Assembly: GCA_036244855.1 (NCBI GenBank) | Contig: BQKZ01001054.1 | Span: 37,100-51,895 of the forward strand | DNA from: Temnopleurus reevesii | Taxonomy: Eukaryota > Echinodermata > Echinoidea > Temnopleuroida > Temnopleuridae | Direction of reading: 5' to 3' | Length of the DNA: 14,796 nucleotides | Shown: positions 8,535 to 14,796 of the stretch, piece after piece | Position numbering within the stretch: position 1 is the first letter of the stretch | Layout of the letters: each line of letters opens with the position of its first letter | The notes under the pieces: model-generated | Database searches by the model: none | The model's input: only the letters and a program-made list of their open reading frames with translations | What the model was told of the DNA's origin: nothing | Program-made: the position numbers and the translations under genes

Positions 8535-8755
8535 TAATGCGTTCCAAGGAATCGCGAAATCATGATCAAAATAGTGGCAACGATGCTTGAAGGATACTCC
8601 AGGAAATTTGTGATCCATTGCATTCAGTTTTGAACTATATTCCTTCTATGGAGCATGAAGGCTGATTAATGCATTCCATGACATACCAGAAAAATTAATA
8701 TTAGTGATATCGATGGTGGCTACATTTCTTGAAGTATACTGCAGCAAATCTGTGA
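8535..8755. repeat. Diverged tandem duplication, two copies about 130-140 bp apart
   Basis: Copy 1 (8535-8613) and copy 2 (8667-8755) share in order TAATGC(G/A)TTCCA, an ATAGTG / TTAGTG block, CGATG, CTTGAAG(G)ATACT and CAAATCTGTGA / GAAATTTGTGA. A possible weaker third copy (TCATGATG...TTTGAAG) follows near 8835-8870. It lies just past the GOSR1 stop codon. Confidence 0.55.
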
Positions 8756-9095
8756 ATATTTGTTTGGTATAAAACCATGGTGTGAGATGGCAAGCCCATA
8801 TCCAGTTAGTAAACCCAATGAATGGTATTGATCATGATGTTTGTTTCATTATTTGAAGAGAGGTGTGACATGATCTGTTGGGTTGAGAACTCTGTGTAGT
8901 TAGTCCCAATATGTTCAAGTTGAGGATAAATTATGTGTGGAGGCAGATGCTATTAGACCACCAGGAACTCAACTGGACTAATGGGATGTTGATATGGTTC
9001 CTCTCAACCTAGTGGTCTGCATTTTTCATGCATATTCTTCATCAGCATCAGCACACAATTATACTGACATGAATAAGAATAAGCCCATTTAAAGA

Positions 9096-9146
9096 AAGAT
9101 CTGCACCTGGTATTGTGCTATTGCTTAATACCAGGCAAAAGATCTT
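9096..9146 (+). repeat. Imperfect hairpin, arms 19-20 nt
   Basis: AAGATCTGCACCTGGTATT (9096-9114) pairs with AATACCAGGCAAAAGATCTT (9127-9146), with one internal mismatch bulge and a 12-nt loop. Transcribed, it would form a stable stem in the probable 3' UTR. It is shorter than a usual animal pre-miRNA hairpin, so no RNA gene is called. Confidence 0.75.
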
Positions 9147-9457
9147 GGGTTGAACCATAGATTGTGACAATAATAATAATTATGATATGTTCCTTCTCAA
9201 AGTCTGGGAATTGCAGGATTCAGAAGTCAATGGATTAAGTTTGTCTAAAAAAATACCTACCATTTGTTATCTATACAGTGAAGCCCTAGTGAAATCTATT
9301 TGTTTGTTTGTTTATGATCAGGACCAGGTTATAAGTGTAAAACTTCAGCCATTGCAATTTATTATTTTTGATAAAAGCTAATAAAAACCTTACTTTTTTG
9401 GACGGATGGAATGAAACATTATAGTTATTAGCTAGATCTAATAAACCAAATCGATCT

Positions 9458-9615
9458 GGGCGGTGTTTCACCAAATCATTCTTACAGTTACGAAAGACTT
9501 GTAAAAGACTGGAGTGTGCTAAAGAGTTTAATACGCGTAAGATTCTCGATCATTCAGCACAACAACTTAAACTAGTCATGCGTCAAGTCGTTCTTAACTT
9601 GGTAAAACACCATCC
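9458..9615. mobile_element. Short TIR element (MITE), about 158 bp
   Basis: The ends are imperfect inverted repeats: GGGCGGTGTTTCACCAAAT at the left against AGGATGGTGTTTTACCAAGT read inward from the right, followed by TTCTTACAGTTACG against TAAGAACGACTTGACG. The GGTGTTTCACnAA... terminus resembles a class of small elements common in marine invertebrates. There is no ORF and no clear target duplication. Confidence 0.65.
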
Positions 9616-10046
9616 TGGACAAACATTTTTTTTATAAAAAATGCTAGTCACATAAATCAATTCGGAATTTAAGCAAAGCACTTGATTTCTTCATAAAGGC
9701 AAAACATTGTGTCATGGGTGAACATTTTTCTTTGAAAAGGTGATTTTTAGCTGCATCTATGCTGAAAATTGTTCTGATCATGAAAGTAATGACATGATCA
9801 TAAATATATTCATACAATATGAGATAAAGATATGATTGACGAAACAAAACATTGATAACAAGAATGTTGCTAGGAGGGAAGATGCTACATTTTATTGTTC
9901 ACTTTGTTTTGTTAAGAAATCCCCATTTGTTACATACAAATATTAATATGACACTGTATTGTAAAACATTATTGTTGTGTTATCTGAGATGTATCCTGAA
10001 ATAACATGACATTGCTTGGGAATATATTATGTATACTGAGTGTCAC

Positions 10047-10052
10047 AATAAA
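10047..10052 (+). terminator. Candidate poly(A) signal AATAAA
   Basis: AATAAA followed by ATTGTCCTTG, about 1.6 kb after the GOSR1 stop. This is the most 3'-end-like context among several AATAAA hits (another good one is at about 12113). Transcript data would be needed to choose. Confidence 0.3.
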
Positions 10053-10083
10053 ATTGTCCTTGAAAACTGGCCAAATTGGGGAT

Positions 10084-10217
10084 TATATTTAACTAATTGA
10101 AGAAAGTTAATCAGTTGTCTCACGATGTGCAAACGTAGAACGTCGTGAGACAACTGATTAACTTTCTTCAATTATTCTTCACCACGATGAACCTCTTTCG
10201 AACCATATATTTAACTA
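10084..10217. mobile_element. Near-perfect foldback flanked by 12-bp direct repeats
   Basis: Arms 10094-10125 and 10143-10174 are perfect reverse complements over 32 bp (core GTTAATCAGTTGTCTCACGA and its complement) around a 17-nt loop. The same 12 bases TATATTTAACTA occur just left (10084-10095) and about 110 bp to the right (10206-10217), in the same orientation. The layout suggests an inserted foldback element with a target-site duplication, though 12 bp is long for most DNA transposons. A hairpin RNA gene is the other possibility. Confidence 0.7.
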
Positions 10218-10803
10218 GGTAAACGAGCTTTATTTCATCAAAATTGGTCCAGATGGTCAAAAGTCATAAAACTTTTTGTAGAGCAACTCGATTATAATGC
10301 GACTTTAGTATTCCAATGCAAATAGGAGGTAATTTTGTACATGTCATCTCAAACTTGTTTCAGTATTCAGTTGTCTAGGTGATTATTTAATGTAATTTCT
10401 TTTTGCATATGAATGACCTATAAGGCCCACCGCCCACCTTACAATCGACCTACTGTGACATCCGATTTTGGAAGAAATTGTCATGGCATTTTGGCAGAAC
10501 CACTTAACACATTAAAAATTGATTGAGGATCATAATACCAATATCTGAATATCAGAATTAAGCAAGCTTTCTCATCAAAAGAAAGACCACATTGTCTCCA
10601 AGTCATAAGGAAGTAATGTCCCATTGGAGCAGTCTTAAGATTGTTTATGATTTTAATTTGATTTGCCCCTTGTCTGGGTATGAGGACAACAGAACCTCAA
10701 AATCATATGTTTGATATTCATATGCGTGTTCAGAACAAGAATCGGATCAATTTTATTTGACAAGTTGCCTGTATGAAACAGAATTCATTTTGAAATTGGG
10801 TCA
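10218..10803. other. Non-coding stretch, no gene seen
   Basis: AT-rich sequence between two inserted elements. No coding frame with family similarity, no repeat pair and no promoter cluster was recognised. Confidence 0.4.
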
Positions 10804-11147
10804 CACATCAGGGCGCTACTAACCCACATGCCCAAATGCCCGGGGCAACAAAATTAGGCCATCGGGCAAGTAAATTAAATTGTCACTTGCCCAAACGGAC
10901 AAGTAATGGTTTTAAGTTCAAGAGTGAATTATTCACTGTCCATGAGTTCTTTGTGAGAATTCAGTTTCAAGATCTGTCATTTGACAAAATACACTGATAG
11001 CTCAGCCAATTAATGTATGTGTGGGCAACTGCTTTTGCTTGCTTTTATGGTTTGGGCAAGAGAAATTGATGTTCGGGCAAGTGATTAGAAAAACCACATG
11101 ACCGACAGGGCAAGTAGTGCAAAAATCTCTTGTAGTACCCTGCACAT
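10804..11147. mobile_element. hAT-like MITE (334 bp) with 5-bp target duplication
   Basis: The element spans 10809-11142. The left end is CAGGGCGCTACTAAC and the right end, read inward, is CAGGGTACTACAAGAG. CAGGG termini are typical of the hAT superfamily. CACAT directly flanks both sides (10804-10808 and 11143-11147). Some hAT families make 5-bp duplications, though 8 bp is usual. Inside are five copies of GGGCAAG or its complement (10864, 10886, 11054, 11075, 11108), like subterminal transposase-binding sites. No transposase ORF, so it is non-autonomous. Confidence 0.8.
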
Positions 11148-11237
11148 CGGTTCTAAGGTGAATCTCCAAACACTGAGCATAACCGTACATTTTATATGGT
11201 AATTGTTATCATGCATTCTCTCATGAGAAAATATTTG

Positions 11238-11433
11238 GTCCGTATCTTCACGAAGTGACGAGACCCATAGGGTTTTGATATGCGGAATGAGTTACAAATC
11301 CATTGAAACGTGTACTTCTATAGAATTAACACGTTGTTCGATTGGATGCCCATTGAATTGGCGCTATGTCAGGATTACTTTGTCTCCATGCAACAATACC
11401 CTTTGGCTCCTAATACTTCGTGAAAATACGGAC
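11238..11433. mobile_element. TIR MITE, 196 bp
   Basis: The left end GTCCGTATCTTCACGAAGT and the right end read inward GTCCGTATTTTCACGAAGT match at 18 of 19 bases. Similarity continues to CATAGGGT / CAAAGGGT at about 38 bp. The interior is about 120 bp with no ORF. No clear target duplication. Superfamily not assigned. Confidence 0.85.
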
Positions 11434-12195
11434 GATGGTTCAGCTGTTTAGTGATTCATATTCTAATTTCCATTCTCCTACATATTCCTTGAGGTTGCCA
11501 TTTCTGCAATCCATCTTTAGTTGCCATTTTAGGGATTCCTCTGATAGCAATTACAGAATAGTTTGTTATATCTTGGGCTTGGATGCAACTACCAGTATAA
11601 TCAGGGAGATATTCTTTAATTAACCGTAGTTACGCATCAAGATTATTGCTGCATGTAAACTCTAAATGACAGAAATTAAAATTCAAGTCTATAAGACATA
11701 TTTTAGGTATATCAAAAATTTAAGTCTAAAATCTAAGATAGCGCTGAAAGTTAATTTTTAATTTGGAAATAAAAAAAATACTTTTTCGAACCAAAAACAA
11801 AATGGCAGCCACCTGGTAACGGTAACAGACGATGATTTGGCTCAGAAAATGGTGATTTAAGTCTAAAATTTTGTACTTTTATATTCAATTACATATTCCA
11901 ACCATTTGATTATTACACCTTTTGAAATAAGCCCATTAATTCTTTGTGTGTAATTCCCCCTTAAAGAGTAGTTACATGTGGCAAGTATTACTTTTATAGA
12001 CGAAATATAGGGAATGAATATGATTCTTATAATATTTAGTTGCTCTAATTATTTCCTAAAAGCATGAAATGTCGAAATGTTTTGTTGTATGTGTTTAATT
12101 TATTATTTGTTGAATAAAATGGAGCTCTATTTTGATACTATTTTACATTGTTACTGTAAAAGTAACAAGATTTTTTTTGTGGAAGAATTGAATTG
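11434..12195. other. Non-coding stretch with small repeats
   Basis: No gene is supported. ATTTAAGTCTAAAAT (15 bp) occurs at 11718-11732 and 11855-11869. A small perfect hairpin TTGTTACT-GTAAA-AGTAACAA lies near 12147-12167, shortly after an AATAAA at about 12113, which could mark a transcript end. Confidence 0.5.
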
Positions 12196-12480
12196 AAGTG
12201 ATTCAGACTCTTTCATTTCCATCAGAGGGTTGTAAGTTCAAATCCCACACATGGCATTAATTTCCTTCACCAAGAAATTCATCTACAATGTGCTGTCATC
12301 TACCCAGGTGTTATCAGTGACTGGTTATAAGTGATCATTATGGTAAATTTAGCAGTGAGTACCTCAAATGCACTGTGCTGGAAAACTCCCCAGGGATGGA
12401 AAATGTGGGATTACAGCTCATAAGAACTGAAGTGTCTTCCCTGTGAAAATAAGACACATCATATTATCATATTACATAAT
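12196..12480 (+). mobile_element. tRNA-derived SINE, degenerate
   Basis: GTTCAAATCCC (12236-12246) is a good RNA polymerase III B box. It is preceded by CTTTCATTTCCATCAGAGGG, the anticodon-to-T arm part of a tRNA-like head. The A box is not seen, so the head is 5' truncated or decayed. The body (TTCCTTCACCAAGAAATTCA ... CTACCCAGGTGTTA) resembles known SINE bodies in marine deuterostomes. The tail is an ATCATATT repeat at about 12458-12477. There is no cloverleaf, so no tRNA gene is called. Confidence 0.65.
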
Positions 12481-12792
12481 TATGGAATTATGATTATCCG
12501 TTTTAGTACATGTTGTAAAAGGCACTTGCATTGTTTTACAGCTATTTTTTTTTTCAATGTAACTCACCATGTTCTTGAAATGAAAGACTTCACTTTGGGA
12601 GACAATCGTTATTGTATAAGCCGAATTGTCAACAAAATTTTGAAGTACTTATTATTTTACAATACTTTTATTTAATATTCTTTCATTATCATCAAGTTTA
12701 TACCCAAACATCCCAAACAATGTAGATATTCCTTGATCTTTTAGAACAAATTAACCCCTTTGAGACTGGAGTATTTTTTCTTTTGTACAATG

Positions 12793-12969
12793 CATGTCAA
12801 AACCTTGTTATAAAGAGCACTGATATTACGAGATCTCGTTATAACAAGGTAGTTTTCCTGGTCCCATCTCTCTGTATTTTATTGTATTTTGGCCCTGATA
12901 TAACAAGGTTTCGATATAAAGAGATAATTTCTTTAGTCCCAAGGACCTTGTTACAACAAGGTTTGACTG
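12793..12969. mobile_element. pogo/Tigger-like MITE, copy 2 (177 bp)
   Basis: Same family as 4036-4211: left CATGTCAAAACCTTGTTATAA and right, read inward, CAGTCAAACCTTGTTGTAA, with internal GATATAACAAGGT copies and a CCCTGATATAACAAGGT block shared with copy 1. The right flank is TA; the left flank is TG, a decayed TA. There is no transposase. Confidence 0.8.
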
Positions 12970-13221
12970 TATTTGGCTTTTGTACTGATAACAGATAATC
13001 AAGAAATCTGACTTGTAGTGTATGTTAAAGGAAAATGTATTTCCAATGTATGAATATAAATAGAAACTATGGTTAGTCCACCTAAGAGCGATCCATGAGT
13101 TGGTAACTTTGTCAAAATTGGTGTCACACTGGCAGACAACTCTCCAAATTGTTCTAATTATTTCAAATTTCTTTCCTTTCAAGAAAATTCAATTATCTGT
13201 CAATTTTTCGTTTGAATGTAT

Positions 13222-13325
13222 AATAGTGATGGTGATAATAATGATAATAGATCCAATTTATATAGCGCATGTATCCACTCTGCTGAGTGCTCAAGGCACT
13301 TTGCATCATAACATAAACTTTTACT
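13222..13325 (-). mobile_element. L2-like non-LTR retrotransposon 3' end (minus strand)
   Basis: Read on the minus strand it gives AAAGTGCCTTGAGCACTC, then ATGCGCTATATAAATTGG, then TTATCATTATTATCA. The 13 bases ATGCGCTATATAA are identical to 8160-8172 in the intronic L2/CR1-like copy, and both are followed by a T/A-rich trinucleotide-type tail. Only the 3' UTR end is present. Confidence 0.7.
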
Positions 13326-13329
13326 CAGA

Positions 13330-13849
13330 TTTGGACAAGATTTATGTGGATTCATCATTTGAAATTAGTCAATGAATTTAAGAAAAATGATATACATAGT
13401 GAATGAGCAGTTGTCTTCTATGACTCAAGTGCCAATTCATTGATCCCTGAAAATAGTATGGTTTACTGTGAATGTGAGAACGCGAACTGAAAATTTTTTT
13501 TTCCTCAAAAAGAAAAATAAAAGTGTCCTCTCCATTCACTATAATTTTCACTATAATTTGATATGCAGGTTGGAATCTCCTTCATGAATATACTCAATTC
13601 CCAAATAAGCATTAAGTAAATTTCCAGACAAGCATTATTAAGTATTGTCTTTTTTCAAAACTATGTTTTCATATTTGGTTTGATATTGTATATTTGCTAC
13701 CTTGTAGATAAGAAGCTATTTAATTGTACGCATACACAGAAATCTGTAACACTGAAGAGAATTATAATTGTGATATTAAAATATGAGTATGAAATACGCT
13801 ACATTTCAATTTGGTCAGATTCAAAACTTTGGGAAGTATTATATTTCTA
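13330..13849. other. Non-coding stretch, no gene seen
   Basis: AT-rich sequence. CACTATAATTT is repeated at about 13537-13560. No coding or promoter signal was recognised. Confidence 0.4.
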
Positions 13850-13854
13850 ATTGT

Positions 13855-14270
13855 GAAAAGGGGGAGGGAAGAGGAGGGGGAAGAGAGAGGGAGAGAGAGA
13901 AAAAGGAGAACAGATAGGGAAAAAGAGGGCAGAGAGAAAGAGGGGGGGGGGAGACAATAGAGCGAGAGAGAGACAGGGGAGAAAAAGGGGTATAGTGATA
14001 AAGACACGAGAGAGTGGGAAAGAGAGAGAGAGAGAGGGCAGAGAGTGAGAGAGAGAGAGAGAGAGAGAGGGGGGAAAATGGGTAGAATGATAAATACAGA
14101 GAGTGTAAGAGAGAGAGAGATAGAGAGGTGGACAAAGACAGGAGAGAAAGAGGTGGTAGAGAGATAAAGACATGAGAGAGTAAGAAAAAGAGAGCGGGGA
14201 GGGAAGGGGGATGGATAACGAGAGAGAGGGAGAGAAAGAGAGAGAGAGGGTGAGAAGGAGAAATAAATCA
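13855..14270. repeat. GA-rich polypurine tract, about 415 bp
   Basis: Almost all purine on the + strand, mostly GA and GGGGA repeats with occasional T or C. The minus strand reads as long Ser/Leu/Pro-rich frames only because CT repeats lack stops. Long mirror-like purine runs can form triplex (H-DNA). It lies about 70 bp before a promoter-like cluster. Confidence 0.95.
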
Positions 14271-14344
14271 AAAGACAGACACGGTATATACTATGGGTAT
14301 ATCCTTGCTGCAGTTGACCCTTAGCGTGTAATCAATCTTCCTCG

Positions 14345-14460
14345 CTGATTGGTTGAAAGTTTTCCCACGTGATAGGATCTTCATACTACGCCTGCGTAGT
14401 TGGAACGCTGACTATGTGACGCTTCTCCCAAGGGTTTACGCATTTCTTGAACTGGGTGAG
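14345..14460 (+). promoter_or_regulatory. Candidate promoter and first-exon donor of a downstream gene
   Basis: A compact GC-richer cluster: inverted CCAAT box (GATTGGTT, ATTGG at 14348-14352), E-box CACGTG (14366-14371), a 16-bp palindrome ACTACGCCTGCGTAGT (14385-14400) resembling an NRF1-type site, and a CRE half-site TGACG (14417-14421). It is followed by CTGG|GTGAGG, a strong splice donor (exon end at 14455). Together this looks like a TATA-less promoter with a short non-coding first exon on the + strand. The gene body would lie beyond the window. A minus-strand or bidirectional promoter is also possible. Confidence 0.45.
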
Positions 14461-14796
14461 GTATATTTTCCAAATTACCCTTTACTGATATGTAAATGAC
14501 CATGTATTTTCTCTCTGTGTGTACCAGACTCAGCCTAGCAGCTTCTAAGGGTGTATTGGAGGAGGGTCAAGAGGATGAGGACTTTTTTTTTTTCTTCTTT
14601 GTTAGTTTAAGGGGATAAAACAATTTCTGACCTTTTTCATCGACAAATGCCAAAATTCGACCCTTCATATTGTAACGGACTCGAATCCCCGTTCATAAAA
14701 CAGCCCGAGTTATTCACAATTAATCATTTCCGAAATCCCGTAGAGCCCATTCATTCGCTCGTACTCATATTAAATCTATCTCACAGCTCACTCAGC
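14461..14796. other. Right edge, no gene seen
   Basis: If the promoter-like cluster is real, this is its first intron. No coding exon was recognised. T-run at about 14584-14592. Confidence 0.4.

Larger units (their letters stand above)
8446..10070 (+). other. GOSR1: Probable GOSR1 3' UTR and downstream sequence
   Basis: No further coding exon was recognised. A long 3' UTR is plausible. AATAAA occurs at about 9381, 9434 and 10047. The last sits in a setting typical of a 3' end and is listed separately. Within this stretch are a diverged tandem duplication, an imperfect hairpin and a TIR element. Confidence 0.4.

Noticed and set aside
8262..8618. 118-codon minus-strand frame
   Set aside because: Antisense to the last GOSR1 exon and the sequence after it; no family similarity.
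12196..12270. Possible tRNA gene
   Set aside because: Only the B-box half is present, with no A box or cloverleaf; it fits a SINE head.
12826..13182. 118-codon minus-strand frame
   Set aside because: Runs through the pogo-like MITE and has no family similarity.
13762..14271. Long minus-strand open frames (169, 108 and 98 codons), Ser/Leu/Pro-rich
   Set aside because: They are translations of the CT complement of the GA tract. Simple sequence lacking stops gives open frames by chance.

Overview
The window looks like intron-rich, AT-rich animal DNA from a marine invertebrate deuterostome. A sea urchin or close relative is my best guess. This rests on the style of the repeats (short TIR elements, L2/CR1-like 3' tails ending in trinucleotide repeats, a tRNA-derived SINE) and on one recognisable vertebrate-like gene. 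It is an inference, not a taxonomic identification. Nothing bacterial is present, and most long open frames are chance frames or low-complexity shadows.

The one gene I can support is GOSR1 (GS28), the Golgi Qb-SNARE, on the + strand. Six coding exons (3661-3769, 4883-4970, 5489-5760, 6639-6668, 7249-7331, 8321-8445) join in a single frame with GT-AG introns. They give 235 C-terminal residues ending at a TGA at 8443-8445. The N-terminal habc-type helices, the Qb SNARE motif with its zero-layer glutamine, and the C-terminal membrane anchor are all there. The first coding exon (about 10 residues in the human protein) was not found. It lies either in the 3.6 kb to the left or outside the window.

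Layout: 1-107 is a (CT)n tract. 108-3660 has no gene I can support. It holds an inverted-repeat element (1105-1824), a diverged pair of direct repeats (2026-2082 and 3249-3332) and an isolated CpG-rich patch (about 2450-2730). 3661-8445 is GOSR1. Its introns carry a dispersed repeat present twice, one copy interrupted by a pogo/Tigger-like MITE; a decayed second copy of part of the largest exon; and remains of L2/CR1-like retrotransposons. 8446 to about 10070 is probably 3' UTR, with an internal tandem duplication, an imperfect hairpin, a TIR element and a candidate poly(A) signal. From about 10080 to 13330 is a repeat-dense stretch: a near-perfect 32-bp-arm hairpin flanked by 12-bp direct repeats, a CAGGG-ended hAT-like MITE with a 5-bp target duplication, another TIR MITE, a tRNA-derived SINE, a second pogo/Tigger-like MITE and an L2-like 3' tail on the minus strand. 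13850-14270 is a long GA-rich purine tract, followed by a promoter-like cluster (inverted CCAAT, E-box, 16-bp palindrome, CRE half-site, strong splice donor) that may start a further gene running off the right edge.

The most interesting observations are the decayed exon duplicate inside GOSR1, the filled/empty-site comparison for the pogo-like MITE, and the perfect foldback at 10094-10174.
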